64,000 bases of DNA from Taudactylus pleione (taxonomy: Eukaryota > Chordata > Amphibia > Anura > Myobatrachidae): contig JAUIMM010000519.1 of the NCBI GenBank assembly GCA_031769625.1, positions 5,017,501-5,081,500 of the forward strand, read 5' to 3'. Within the stretch, counting starts at the first letter, position 1; the number at the start of each line of letters is the position of its first letter. Below, piece after piece: positions 33,413 through 45,865 of this stretch. A model generated the notes under the pieces. The model did not search any database. It worked only from the letters and a program-made list of their open reading frames with translations, and was not told the origin of the DNA. The translations under genes were made by a program, and so were the position numbers.

Positions 33413-34009
33413 GGAGCTCATTCAGACCTGCTCGCAAGATGCGATTGCTCGCTGGCAAAAAGGGGCCGGATATGTTAATTAAGCGCTCGCACTGCGTCTC
33501 GTAAGGACGCCCACTGTGTGTTAGCGAGCTACGACAAAGTGCGCTCGCAAGTGTCTGAAGATACCCCCTTGACACTCGCAACACACGTCATCTACGGGAA
33601 CTGTAAGATTAAACTGGACCATCATGAGCCATCGGAGTTGCTCGCCCTTGAGGTTGCCTTTCCCTGCCGCAAGCACTGCGATCAGTGCGGGCTGAAATAC
33701 ATGCAGGTGACGTGTACATTGACGCTACTTTGCTAATTATGTACGCCCTTTAAACTGTATTTTGGTGGACTGACACGCCTGCGTTTGCAGCACCACTCCC
33801 CCGTTTACAAGCACCATCCCCAGTTACCACCCACAAACGGCACTGTCTGTCACTCAAAGCAGCGACCTGATAGTGGCTTACGAGCAACCAAAATAAGATT
33901 GCAACGAATGGCTTGCGCACGTGCACTGCGAATTATACGCATGCGCAGATGGGCAAAAATCGCACACAGCAAGCGATCGCGCCTTAGCGAGCGGGTCTGA
34001 ATCAAGTCC
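33413..34009 (+). mobile_element. 597-bp miniature element of the TTCAGACCxGCTCGC group, TSD ATT
   Basis: Left GGAGCTCATTCAGACCTGCT and, inverted at the right, GGACTTGATTCAGACCCGCT, flanked by ATT (33410-33412 and 34010-34012). The inside carries paired words such as AGCGAGC and GCGCTCGC and a CCACCCACAAACGGCA block shared with 51900. It lacks most hairpins of the 549-bp family. Confidence 0.85.
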
Positions 34010-34012
34010 ATT

Positions 34013-36219
34013 GTTAGTATGCAGATTGCATTTCCCATACTTGTAATGGGAAATTTGATCTGCATGAGCTTTACTAAAAATAAATTGTAAAAAAATAAGT
34101 GTGATAACGCCACTTTCAGATGGGGTTATCAGTGCTTTCCCGCCAGTCCCCCGACTCCTGCTCAGCTCTGACAGGCTGAGCAGAGCCGGAAGCTGGCCCC
34201 CTGTGATCAGCTGTGTGGTCTAAATAGACCACAAGCTGATCACTGGGAAAAAAATTGTTTAAAAAACAAACAAACACTTACCTGATTCCAGGGACTGGTG
34301 ATCGGTGCTCCGGTGAGGTCCTCTGGGGCTCTGGTCAGTTGGTCTCCGGGATCCTGCACTGTGACCCTGGTCAGCTGCTGCATACCTTATGGTTGCTCAG
34401 ATGCCTGATGAACCACCCAATGGTCACGCTGTGGATCCAATAAACGGTGTACCAGGGCTATTCTGAGCCCTGTGTTGGTCACGCCCCCTGAGCGTCATGT
34501 GGGGTGGATGATGCCGGCATCGTTGGGTTTTAGAGCATTGATTGGAGCATCCCCAGGCTAATGTGATCACCTAACTACTTCCGGACCCCACTGAACTACT
34601 GCGCATCCTCAATCTGCTGGCCACGCATATGCGAGCGGCCATTGCCGGGGTTAGCTACTGTGGCAAAGCTCTGGCTTGGTAAATTTGGCAGTAAAGTAGC
34701 AATTAAGCAGTCCCATAAGGGGATACATATTTGTGAGTACCCCCACCCCCCCCAGAAAATAAATTTTTGATGATAAATATACCCCAAAGTATATTAAAGA
34801 AGAAAGTAAAAAGGTTACTATCACAGTGGTGTTTTTCTAGTGAAATTGTTAATTTGTAATTCTCCATATCATTTACAATGATGGTACAGTACGTCTCTTT
34901 GTCTGTACTATGAAACAATGTCATTCGATGTCTGCGAACGCTGTGTGTCACAGTGAACTAGCTATATCCTCCACATTGCCAGACGTTAGCCATCTATTAT
35001 CCTTTTTCTTTTAGAATCTGTTATGTCTGTTCTATGTAGTTCAAACAATAAGCTCAGATCCTCTGCGGCCAGATTGCTTCCCATTTCCTGGAGTTCATTT
35101 GCTCTGTATGAGATTGGTGAGCACAGCATAAACAGCTGCCACATGCAGGAAGGTTGATTGATAGCTGGAGATAAAAACACACCAAATAAATGGTCGTAAG
35201 AAACAAAACCTAGTGATTTACAACAACTCACCTTATCCATTTCTGAACAATACTGTAAGTTTCTAGAATTGTATAATAGTATGTTCATTGTTTACTATTA
35301 TTTTTTATAGTAATATGACATACTGTATAATACGCAAGTGATGCTTATATATATACATTTAGATATAGATATATATACATAAATCCTATATATACAGTAC
35401 AGGAACTTGCTCGCAACTTTTAGCCTTGTGCAAGGATACTCCACTGCTCCTATAAACAGTGGCCCATCCTTAAAAAGTACAGACACATAGAGGTAAATTT
35501 ATTAAAGAGTGAAAAGCCAGGGACTGTTTAAGAGAGGAGGGGTCCCCTGTGCAGCCACCGTGCAGGACCCCTCTTTTCCGGCAGCGCAGCAGGCTCTGGC
35601 TTTCTCTATTGCATATGTGCAATTCTCCTGGAAATTGCCCGCTGCAACATTTTCCTGGTATTTTCTGTCTGCAGCGCCGGGCAACGCGGAACTCCGGAGA
35701 GGTGAGTGTAATATAATATGAGTGCAGGGTCCAGGGTGTGCGTTGTGGACCTCCTGGACCCAGGGGCTCATGTGCACCACACACCATGCACTCGTTATAG
35801 ATATGCCAATGTGAAAAGCCTTTTTTGCAGGAGAAAACGGGGGGCTTTTGCCAGTAAAAGGGGTTGTATTTACATTTTCTTGTATATTAGGGGTTAAGCG
35901 TTGACGATAACCTCCATTGTGGTATTTGCCCATCTTTCCTTCCCATTCAGTACCACTATAATATATGTCTGTGTCCCTATTCTCTGTTCTCAGTCCTCTG
36001 ATTGTCACGCTGTACATCACTTCTCTTGGTGAACAAATTGGGAAACTTATCAAACAGCTGATACTGTACCTTATATTTTTGGGGGATATATTTGATAAAT
36101 GCTACCTCAAAGCCGATTGGTTGCTATGACCAACTTCTCCACTTGTCCGCTCTTTGGAAGGGAGGATAGGTAGATTTGAGTATCATCCACATACAGATGA
36201 TACGGAAATCCGAAGGAGC
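34013..36219. other. No gene seen; scattered element fragments
   Basis: 34030-34075 and 34155-34245 contain hairpins (ATTTCCCAT/ATGGGAAAT, GATCAGCTGTGTGGTC with its inverse), suggesting a miniature element with unclear ends. 35690-35805 (GTGCAGGGTCCAGGGTGTGC ... GTTATAGATATGCC) is related to the hAT element at 47269. The rest is AT-rich, with a short TA-rich stretch near 35345-35400. Confidence 0.4.
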
Positions 36220-36222
36220 TAA

Positions 36223-36771
36223 GGGCCTGATTCAGACCCACTCGCGAGCGGCTGTACGCTCGCAAGTGGGTCGATGGTCTGCACTGAGCATGCGCACGAC
36301 GGAGGGAGCTCCTTCGTGCGCATGCGCCAGACACGACGAGCGAAGGACTTTCCTTCGCTCGTTGTGTCCGATCAAAGGGGGCGTGCTGTCAATGTTGATT
36401 GACAGCACGCCCCCTTTGGTGGGCGTGCCGGGGGCGTGCCTCCCTGACGGGGGCGTTCCCACGGGAACGCCTCCCGTCAGAAGCCAGCCCACTGACATCA
36501 CTAGTGATGTCAGTGGGAGTGATTTTGGCTCTGATAGAGCCAAAATCACTCCGGAGCTTGCGGTTGAAAACCTCAACCGCAGGCTCCGGCTCGCAATTTC
36601 GATGGTCGCGATGGTCACGACCATCGCGGCCATCAAAATGCACGCTCGTATAGCCTGTGGGTGGTGACCCACAGCTATACGAGCGTCCAGGAGGACGCTC
36701 CATGAAAAAGGAGCCCGGCCCTCATGCAGAGCGTGCGCTCTGCTCAGAGCGTACGGCTCTGAATGAGGGCC
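36223..36771 (+). mobile_element. Hairpin-rich miniature element, 549 bp, TSD TAA
   Basis: Same length and order as 47865-48413, with only about six base differences noticed by eye. TAA lies on both sides (36220-36222 and 36772-36774). All hairpins of the family are present. Confidence 0.93.
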
Positions 36772-36806
36772 TAAGTTTGCCAAGAGGGGATCAGCATGAA
36801 TGACCA

Positions 36807-37285
36807 CCGGACCTATGCCCGGCGGTTCAAATCCTGACACCAGAAGACCGGCAGGACTGAAAATCCCGATTGGTAAGTATAGTAAAGTATAGTATAGTAA
36901 CTACACCTAACCCTATCCCCCCCGTAACCCTAACCCACCCCCGTAGTGCCTAACCCTAATCCTGCTGTAAGTGCCTAAACCTAACCCCCCCCTTCCCCGT
37001 AGCCTCAACCTAACCCTCCCCCCGGGGGTGCCTAACCCTAACCTGCCCCCGGGGATGCCTAACCCTAACCCCCCCTTCCCCTAGCCTAACTCTAACCCTC
37101 CCGGAGGGGTGTCTAACCCTAAGTCCCCCCGGGAGCCCTGAAATCTAACCCCCCCCTTTGTTCGGTATGCCGGGTGTCGGGCTCCCGACGTAGGGATAAT
37201 GATAGGTGTCGGTATTTCGATGTCTGTCATTAGTTCCCTGTCGGGATTAGACAGTCGGGAAGCCAGCAGTTGGCATTTCGACCGT
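36807..37285 (-). mobile_element. Miniature element with telomere-like core
   Basis: The core (36900-37160) is CCTAACCCTAACCCCCC-type minisatellite. Left flank words CCCGGCGGTTCAAATCC and right flank words GTCGGGATTAGACAGTCGGG and GGCATTTCGACCG match the reverse complement of 28592-28680. I could not define the target duplication. Confidence 0.75.
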
Positions 37286-37289
37286 ACAC

Positions 37290-37352
37290 AATATGCAGCA
37301 ATCAACCGATTGCATGCGTATAAGCAACTGCGATCCCTGCTGAATCAGGCCC
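37290..37352 (+). mobile_element. Truncated end of a GGGCCTGATTCAGCA-type element
   Basis: TGCAGCAATCAACCGATTGC ... CTGCGATCCCTGCTGAATCAGGCCC. The last part is the inverse of the left end of the element at 51725. The other end was lost or replaced by the neighbouring telomere-like element. Confidence 0.6.
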
Positions 37353-38254
37353 GGTGTGTTTTCAACAAGAAGTAGATCTTACTAACTGCTTTGGGGCTTA
37401 TTTACATTTGAATGTAATTGTTAAATGTTTAAGTTAGATGTTTAAGTCCTTTATAGCTTTCTGAGAAACTGTGTCCAAATCAAAAGGCTGATATTTATAT
37501 GCAGATGTAAACAGAGGTTACCTCCGTGTCTTATTCGCATCAGGAAGCAGGCCCACTGATACTTTTCAGAAAATGCATGTAGCCATAGGGATCATAACTA
37601 ATGGAAATTATACTAATAATCCCATCTAAATGTATATACTGTATAAACTATTTTTTTTATATAACATCTATATTTTAGTTAGTGGTAAGGTGAAATCAGG
37701 GAGATTGCTAGACTCTTCAGAGAGTCAGGGAGATTGTTACTATATCAGGGAGTCTCCCTGACAATCAGGGAGAGTTGGCAGGTATGACCAAAACCCTGAA
37801 ATCTATCTTTTTTTTCTGTTTATTTGTTAAACCTCACTTATGAAGCAATGATAAGTGGTAGACATTGTTATTCTGTTGTCTCTGCTGCCATCTTGTGGCG
37901 TGAAACATATTTGCAAAAAGTTTACAGTCGAGCGTTCCACACTAGCCCCTCTACAAATAAAATACTCAAACTAGTACATTGTAATACAGTACTGAATGTT
38001 ATTTCTGTTGCATGGTCGTCCTATTATTTTTCGATCACCACAAAAGCTATTTTACTTGTTAATCATGCCATTATATTTTACAAAATTGGTAAGAGCTTTA
38101 GATACCGCTATACAGTACTGTACAGTATGTGTGCTGATTTGCATCCCGTTCAATGAGCTTCTGCAATATTATTAAAAAGATTGGTTGTGCGAACAAGATT
38201 GGCCCGCTTGTCAGAAATATCCATCCACTTTTACAGTATTCATCGACGGGTACA
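37353..38254. other. Dispersed repeat and unique DNA
   Basis: 37540-37790 is the second copy of the repeat at 21001. Its end (CAGGGAGATTG ... CTCCCTGACAATCAGGGAGAGTT) carries nested inverted repeats. The rest shows no gene. Confidence 0.5.
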
Positions 38255-38860
38255 AATGGCTGACATGGTAAATATGTCAACACAAACATGGTCGACACAA
38301 AAATGGCCGACACATGATGTTTGTTTGTTTTTAAAAAAAAAAAAAATTAGCGTTAGGGTTTGGTCATACGGTCGACTCTAAAATGGGTGACACTAAAATG
38401 GCCTCCACTTTAATTTAAAAAATATATATTTTTAGTTGGTTAGGGGGTTTGTTAAAATGTCGATACAAAAATGGTTGACACATGATACATTTTAAAAAAA
38501 ATAATTCGGTTAAGGATTGGTCAATGTAGATACAAAAATGGTTCACACATGTTTATTATTATTTTGAGGGTTAGGGTTTGGACAAAAGGTTGAGACATAA
38601 ATGGTCAACATATTTTTTTATTATTATTAGGGTTTGGACAAAAGTCGACACATAAATGGTCGACAGGTGATTATTTTATTAGTGTTTTTACAGTTAGTGT
38701 TTGGTCAAAAGGTTGACACAAAATGGTCGACACGTAATTATTTTAAATTGATATTAATTTTTTATGGTTAAGGTTTGGTAAAAAGATCAACACTAAAATA
38801 ATCGACACAAAAATTGGTCAACACAGGATAATTTTTTTATTTTCTTTAGAGCTTGGATTA
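38255..38860 (+). repeat. GTCGACAC-AAAATGG spaced repeat region
   Basis: About ten units of the type GGTCGACACAAAAATGG, separated by T-rich or A-rich stretches and GGTTAGGGTTTGGTCA. Composition matches the arms of the foldback at 19203, but here the units run in one direction. Confidence 0.75.
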
Positions 38861-39944
38861 GGTTTAGGGATAATTCGCCTCATTGAAAGCTGTTCATGCG
38901 TCTGACCCATCTGGGCCCCTCAATCCCAACACACTGTATGTGCGTCTGCCCCATCTGCACCCCTGACTCTGAGGGTGCATCTTAAACCTGACGTTTGAGC
39001 CCCTGCACCCCATAACTGTATGGGTGTGTCATTGCAAAGTGCGGGGGAGTTGTGGAGCAATGTAGTGCCTTCAATACTGCAACATTATTGAACAGGAAAT
39101 CATGTGGTCTTATTTAAAACTGAGGTTGCATTTGAGTCCCTGAACCCTAACACCTGTGGGTGCGTCTGAAACTCGATTAGTTTGGATGGATCCACCACTG
39201 TACTTTATAAAAAAAAAATGTATAGAGGAATGAATCTAAAGTAATCATGATTACGAAATAATATTGGGCTGTGGTGAGATTTACACCTTGGACCATGGCA
39301 ATGTAAAACCACCGCTCTACCACTAGGCCAAGAAGGCTGTCACATCCATCTACTGAATCCTTCTGCACTCCACCCACCCGCTTCCATTAGGGAGGGCGAA
39401 GTGAGGGAAGCATAATAATAATGATAATAATAATAATAAAAATGTGTCTTCCTTTCTAAATATTATACTAGTACAGTACATGTAAACATAGTACCCGAGC
39501 AGTTACCCGAATATTAATTCATCCCGTCTCTTTGAAAACTGTGCATGCGTGTGACTCCTATCTGAGCACGAGACAAAAATATTGAAACATATATTTTTTA
39601 AAAAAGTACAGGACTCACACCCATACTGTACTGTAATGATTTAAAACTTTATTACACATTCTTCTACAGCCCTGATTCCATGACGAAAACGCTGCACTAT
39701 AGAGTACCGAATCACAGGTTCTGTCAGCCAATCATGATACAGAAAATGCATTGGCTATTGGACGCAGTGTAGTTTAGGAAAAGCGACACCACGTGGAAAA
39801 AAAGTTGTATTACACACTATGACTTTTTCCAGCACCACGGTACATTCCATTGCGATTAATACTGAAAGGCGTGACTCAAGGCATACCGTGTGACGTGAGA
39901 TGCAGGGCGCACTACATGGTGTATGGAGAAACAAACTAGCTGGG
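38861..39944. other. No gene seen
   Basis: Unique AT-rich DNA apart from the tRNA-like stretch at 39266-39338 and a short ATA repeat near 39415-39440. Confidence 0.45.
39266..39338 (-). pseudogene. tRNA-like sequence (tRNA relic or SINE head)
   Basis: On the minus strand, TTGGCCTAGTGGTAGAGC fits the A box and D-arm of a tRNA, followed at suitable distance by GGTGTAAATCTCACC, which forms a T-arm-like stem (GGTG/CACC) with a 7-base loop. The acceptor ends do not pair well, so a functional tRNA is unlikely. Confidence 0.4.
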
Positions 39945-39949
39945 CTCAT

Positions 39950-40710
39950 CTGTACCTATCCACTGTGCTCACTCGAGAAGACCTGCTGAGATTAATTGTA
40001 TACCTATGCACTATACTTGGTTGAGAAGAGTTGCTGAGGTGACGGGTAAATTGTATACCTATGCACTGTGGACCTGATTCAGACCTGCTTGCAAGCGCTG
40101 AACGCTCGCAAGCGGGTCGATGTTGGCCCAGTGTGCATGCACATGATGGAGCCGGCTCCGTCGTGCGCATGCACGAGACCCGGATAGCGACGGGCAAGCC
40201 GTCGCTCCGGATCTCGTACCAAAGGGGGCATGCTGTCGATGTTGAGTGACAGCACGCCCCCTTTGGTGGGCGGGCCAGGGGCATGGCAGGCCAGACGGAG
40301 GCGTTTCCATGGGAATGCCTACCATCTGGGGCCGGCCCCACTGACATCACAAGTGATGTCAGTGGTAGTGCTTTCGGCTCTGGTAGAGCCGAAAGCACTC
40401 TAGGGCTTGCGGCAACGAGACCACAAGGGTCTTGTCGCAAGCCCGATGGTCGCAATGGTCTTGACCATCGCGACCATCTTCCTGGCCACTCGCTATAGCT
40501 GCGGGTGGTCACCCACAGCTATGCTAGCGGCCAGGAGGCCGCCCTAAAAAACCAGAGGGCCGGCCCTGATTCAGAGCGAGCGCTCTGTCAGAGTGTCCGG
40601 CTCTAAATCAGGCCCTGTGCTCACAGAAGAAGAGCTAGTGAGGAGAATTGTATATCTTTGCACTGCACTTGCCTGAGAAGAGCTGCTGAGGCATGAGGTG
40701 TCCAACCTCT
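39950..40710. repeat. About 55-bp tandem repeat split by an element
   Basis: Four diverged units with TTGTATACCTATGCACT and GAGAAGAGCTGCTGAGG: about 2.5 before 40069 and 1.5 after 40616. The hairpin-rich element at 40070-40615 is inserted inside a unit. Confidence 0.75.
40070..40615 (+). mobile_element. Hairpin-rich miniature element, TSD TGT
   Basis: Ends GGACCTGATTCAGACC and CTAAATCAGGCCC, flanked by TGT (40067-40069 and 40616-40618). It has the palindrome TGACATCACAAGTGATGTCA, the AGTGCTTTCGGCTC hairpin and the CACCCACAGCTATGC hairpin. It belongs to the subfamily with GGGCTTGCGGCAACGAGACC in place of GCTTGCGGTTGA. Confidence 0.92.
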
Positions 40711-40976
40711 CTGATTAAATGATGCATGGGATTGTATTACAAATACAATACAACCAGTACAGTTTTAAAAATACTGTAAAAATTAAATCTTGATAACGGT
40801 GGATAAAAGGAACTTGATGGATATTCCCCCAATAGGTTTTACTATTTTAACCATGATGGTATTAATTTCCAACTTAGGGGTTTCTTGTTTTACAGTACAT
40901 TTTAAGACTGTATTTATTGTACTCTGATACACTACTTATTTGAAGATATTGTGATGAATTAGTGTAGTAAAGTAAC

Positions 40977-42625
40977 CAGTGGCGTAACTAATGGGGGTCG
41001 AGCAGGGCGTGTGCCCTGGGCACAGTAGGACTGGCGGCGCAGGGTGGGGAGGCACCACCGGCCACGGTCCGGCCCGCCCTAGTTAGGCAGTGTAGCGCCG
41101 GCCGCAGTGAGTGCGGTCAGTGCTACACATTTACACAGGACCGGCACTAGGCTTCCCAGCGCCGGTCCTGTGCTGCACAGCCGAGCCCCTTCCCTCCCCT
41201 TGAGCGCTTGCCCAATAGCGCCAGGAGGAGGGTGGCAGGCGGGCTCAGGCTGTGCTAACACACACATTGCCGCCGAGCGGCAGTGATGTGTGTGTTAATC
41301 AGCAGCCAATGAGACAGACTCTCATTGGCTGCTGCACACACATCTCCGGCAGTGCTGGCGGAGATGTGTGTGTTAAACAGCAGCCAATGAGAGTCAGATA
41401 GACTCTCATTGGCTGCTGCAGCGCCCACTGCAAGAGCCGGCTCTCTTCCGGCTCCTGCAGTGGGTAATGGGAGAAACATCATGACGTCTCTCCCATAATG
41501 TAGAGCGCGCCCACCCGGTAGGGCAGACGTCGCTGCGGCAGGAGCAGGAACGTGGATGCAGGTAAGTTTTATTTTTATTTTATTTTTTTGCTATGTATTT
41601 GGGGGGGCACCTCTGCTGGGGGCAATAATCGGGGGGACTACTACTAGGGGCAACCTCTACTGGGGGCAATTATCAGAGGGACTACTACTGGGGGCAACCT
41701 CTACTGGGGGCAATAATTGGGGGGACTACTACTGGGGGCAACCTCTACTGGGTGCAATAATCAGGAGGACTACTACTGGAGGCAACCTCTACTGGGGGCA
41801 ATTATCGGGGGGACTACTACTGGGGACAACCTCTACTGGGGACAATTATCGGGGGTCTACTACTGGGGGCAAACTCTACTGGGGGCAATTATTGGGGGGA
41901 CTACTACTGGGGGCACTATATAAAGGGCACTGCATAGGGGGGACCACAACTGGGGGCACTGCATGGGAGGACTGTTACTGGAAGCACTATATAAGGGGCA
42001 CTGTATAAGGGGGGTCTACTACTGGGGGCACTGTATAAGGGGCTTACTACTGGAGGTACAAGGGACACTGCACTGGGAGCACTAAATAGAGAGGACCATT
42101 ACAAGGGGCACTGGATAGTGGGGACCACTACAGGGGGGCTGCGTAAAGGGGATTACTACTGGGGCAATGAATAAGGGGCACAACTGGGGGCCAGTATAAG
42201 GGGGACCACTACTGGGGGCACTGTATAAGGGGAACTAATGGGGAGCTGCACAAAGGGGACCACTACTGGGGATACTGTACAAGGGGCACTACTGGGGGCC
42301 TGCATAAGAGCCACCACTACTGGGGGCACTGTACAAGGGGCACTACTGTGGGCCTGCATAAGAGTGACCACTACTGGGGGCACTGCATAGGGTGGACTGT
42401 ATAAGGAGCACTACAGGGGTTAAGGTGCATATGGAAAGGAATGTTAAGAGTGACAAAAAAGGGGTATATGTGTCCTGTCGACACGCGCCCACTGTTAAGT
42501 GACCCCGCCCCTTGTGAACACACCCATTTTTTTGCTGCGCGCGCCTTCAGGGGGGGGGACTTTCGGGGTTGGGGCTCCATTTTAACATTTGCCCTGGGCT
42601 TGCAAATACCCTAGTTACGCCACTG
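40977..42625 (+). mobile_element. 1649-bp non-autonomous hAT element, 8-bp TSD
   Basis: Perfect flanks AAAGTAAC (40969-40976 and 42626-42633). Inverted ends CAGTGGCGTAACTA and TAGTTACGCCACTG. The left part has long AGCAGCCAATGAGA palindromes; the middle is a minisatellite. The open frame over the minisatellite is repeat-encoded (GGLLLGATSTGG-like) and not a real protein. No transposase sequence, so it depends on another hAT. Confidence 0.95.
41600..42420 (+). repeat. Minisatellite inside the hAT element
   Basis: Units such as GGGGGACTACTACTGGGGGC and AACCTCTACTGGGGGCAATA alternate (about 48-bp higher unit) and become irregular towards 42400. Confidence 0.9.
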
Positions 42626-42633
42626 AAAGTAAC

Positions 42634-43232
42634 TAAAGTGAATCTTGTTCCCGGGGACTAAATAAAATAAATCAACTTATACCTGTATGCGTGCAACTTT
42701 CCTTCCAGGACACATCTTCACTTCTACTTTAGAGTGCTGGGTGATCCCATGCCTCATATTGCATTGCTAAATGTCATAGTAATGGTGGGGAAGCTATATA
42801 GCCTAAACAAATCCCAATATGAATCCAAGCTTCAAAAATGTTGGTCAACTTTTTTGCTTATGATTGGTGGAATTGTTGCCATGAGGCAGAATGAGTACAG
42901 TACCTTGCCTCATGTGGCATCATATAAAGGGCACCAGGAAGTGGGTGAGTTTGGTCAGTGGGTCCCTCTCTAGCCCCCTGTCACTACTGCCGTTCCTTCA
43001 CTTACATTGGCATCAGGAGGAAGACAGTGTGAAATATAGGGAATAAAATAGATTTATGACTGAAGCTTGGAGAGACTATGTCTAAATCAATACCAATTTC
43101 TCTGTCACGTCTTTCTATAACTAACTGAAAGAACAACAGACCTGACATGGTTCCGTAATGTATTCCATAATATGTGGGCATCATTTTGCTCTGCTCCTTA
43201 TAATTCATTCCGGCCCATCTTGGCAGTGTGGA
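42634..43232. other. No gene seen
   Basis: Unique DNA without supported features. Confidence 0.5.
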
Positions 43233-43505
43233 GTGGCGTATCCACTAGCAGATTCTGGCACGACAGTACGATTATGACATCGTAATCGTACCATTGTTCC
43301 CCTTCCCCCTGCAGTGTCTACAAATCAATCATCTCTGAACATGGGCAATCTGTCGTTATCGGCAGATTGACCAGCATGTTCAGTAGATGATTGATGTCGG
43401 AAATAATAGTGCCCAATTTGTGCACGATTACTGAGCGATGCACGATTACAATGTCGTAATCGTGCAATCGCTCAGTAACATCGCGTAGTGGATACGCGGC
43501 TTTAG
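43233..43505. mobile_element. Miniature element with CGTATCCACTA termini
   Basis: GTGGCGTATCCACTAGCAGA at the left pairs with TAGTGGATACGC at the right. The inside has ACGATTA/TAATCGT words and the palindromic CACGATTACAATGTCGTAATCGTG. Target duplication is not clear. Confidence 0.65.
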
Positions 43506-44714
43506 TTTGATCACTAAACTATGGTATTTCACTAGTGGCTGAATATCTCAGATTTCTGTGGAATAATATAAGTAAATTGTATAAAAGTGTTTGTCTAAAA
43601 AGTCCTAAGCAGTGAAACAAAGATGACACTATAACTGGAAATGTAACCACCCTCTTCCTTAAATGAGTGCTAATATATAGCACCCTAATATATAGCACCC
43701 ACAGTGGGGTAGGACTTAACATGATAGACATCCATGTACAATAATTGTCATATCTGGGCTGGAGTGGAGGTATGAACATTGGGTCAGCACAGGGATGTAG
43801 ATGAGGTAGTACCTACAGTAGGAAGGAGTTACAGCAGTATAGGCCAGATTAGAGCCCTCAGTTAGTGGTGACAGGCCATAGTGCAGACCGGAGCAGACAG
43901 GCCAGCCAAGAGCCGTGGCGGACCTGGGTAACAGGGAGTGGCCTAATTGCAGGAGGCGTGGCCACGCCCCCTTCCCGGGGGAAAAGAAAAAAGCTTTGCA
44001 GCGCCGTGAAGCCCCCCAGAGGCATAGGAGACTGCTGTGAGGGAGGGGGGGGCGGCGCTGGACACGGGCCCCTCAGTAAGCCCGGGTAATCTGTACCCGC
44101 GCCCCCTTTCTCGGCGCCCCTGAGAGCAGGCCCTACACTAGGCAGTGCAGGAAGACAGTCAATAATCTGCACTCCTTCCTGCTATCAGTGTATTAGGACT
44201 GTTGTGACTAGGGTTGCCACTTCATCCCTTTAATAAGGGGCATATATGAATTACACAGATCCTGTGGCTGGCTGAACTTGTGACTGACAGTACGAGTGAA
44301 ACGGGCAGAAAATCAGAAGAATACTCACCTTTTTATTTCCTTTCCATACCACCGAACTGTCCTGATTTTGCCGGGGCAATTCCGATTTAATAGCTTTGTC
44401 CAACAGACATGTCTGTCCCATGGCGGAAAGTTTTAGCATATCTCCCGGTTGAATGGGTACCATGTCCTACTGAAATGGAGGGTGTTTGTGGGAAATACGG
44501 GGCAGCATAGTAGTTCCATAGGCCCTGGGATGGCCCCCTCAGCACACATAACACTTTAACATCACACAAGCATCGGAGGAGCACTGGAAGTAAGGATATG
44601 AGTGTCTGGCTTGTCCTATTTCATTGGGTACCTTTCCAGGGACCCAGCTAGGTGGAATAGATGTTCTGCCAAACCAGGGTGCTGTTTAGGTAGAGATTGT
44701 TCTGCCTTATTGGC
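43506..44714. other. No gene seen; GC-rich element fragment
   Basis: 43905-44130 (CGTGGCGGACCTGGGTAACA ... GGAGGCGTGGCCACGCCCCC) looks like a decayed hAT fragment of the type also seen near 31840-32110. The rest is unremarkable. Confidence 0.4.
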
Positions 44715-44717
44715 TTT

Positions 44718-45266
44718 GGGCCTGATTCAGACCCACTCGCGAGCGGCTGTCCGCTCGCAAGTGGGTCGATGGTGTGCACTGAGCATGCGCACAACGGATG
44801 GAGCTCCGTCGTGCGCATGCGCCAGACGCGACGAGCGAAGGACTTTCCTTCGCTCGTTGTGTCTGATCAAAGGGGGCGTGCTGTCGATGTTGATTGACAG
44901 CACGCCCCCTTTGATGGGCGTGCCGGGGGCGTGCCTCCCAGACGGGGGCGTTCCCAAGGGAACGCCTACCGTCAGAATCCGGCCCACTGACATCACTAGT
45001 GATGTCAGTGGGAGTGATTTTGGCTCTGATAGAGCCAAAATCACTCCGGGCCTTGCGGTTGATAAACTCAACCGCAGGCTCCGGCTCGCAGTGGCGACGG
45101 TCGCGATGGTCAAGACCATCGCGACCATCAACCTGCACGCTTGTATAGGCTGTGGGTGGTGACCCACAGCTATACGAGCGTCCAGGAGGACGCTCCATTT
45201 TTATGGAGGACGGCCCTCATTCAGAGCGAGCACTCTGCTCAGAGCGTCCGGCTCTGAATGAGGGCC
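44718..45266 (+). mobile_element. Hairpin-rich miniature element, 549 bp, TSD TTT
   Basis: Ends GGGCCTGATTCAGACCC and CTCTGAATGAGGGCC, flanked by TTT (44715-44717 and 45267-45269). Full hairpin series, with CTTGCGGTTGATAAACTCAACCGC-type arms in the middle and a GAATCCGGCCC variant. Confidence 0.93.
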
Positions 45267-45269
45267 TTT

Positions 45270-45857
45270 GTATCCTGAGTGGTGGAACCAATCAAATACC
45301 CCTCGTTACGGTCCTGCAATCAGGAAATGTTGAGATGTATGCCCCTGACATTGCCAGTCATCACTAATACAGTAGAAAATAACCAATTAAAAACCACTCT
45401 TCACAGTGAGTACAGCCAATTGACCTAAACAAAAGGTCACTAACTCTTAAATATATACAACTAAAAGAAAAAAGGCTCTCTCATTTAGATTACAACAAAC
45501 CATCTTATGATCTATTAAGTAGTGTAAACTCAGACTTTAATTTAATCACGTCCTTTGGAACCAATTCAATAGTCCACCAAATTAACTGTTAGGTAGTTTT
45601 CTTGGTCTTCATAACACAAACATCCACCATTTGCGGGATGTATCAGCATACCAGAGAGGAAGGTGTAAAGAGTACGCCAGCAAACACATTGGTGGATGGT
45701 GGGAGCAAGCAGACCAGAGTACAGCACTTGGAGGGACTGATTGCACCAGTTTATGCCAGGACGTGCCATAGCGCCTGACCTGTTTTTACTTTTATCACTA
45801 ATACAGTGATTGCAAGAAGGATTTCAGCTGACTTGTTCTTCTTCATGCAAGTGTTGT
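45270..45857. other. No gene seen
   Basis: AT-rich DNA; short frames have no recognisable domain. Confidence 0.45.
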
Positions 45858-45865
45858 CTTGGATA

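Noticed and set aside
41556..42008. 150-codon frame over the GGGGGCA minisatellite
   Set aside because: Repeat-encoded; lies inside a non-autonomous hAT element.
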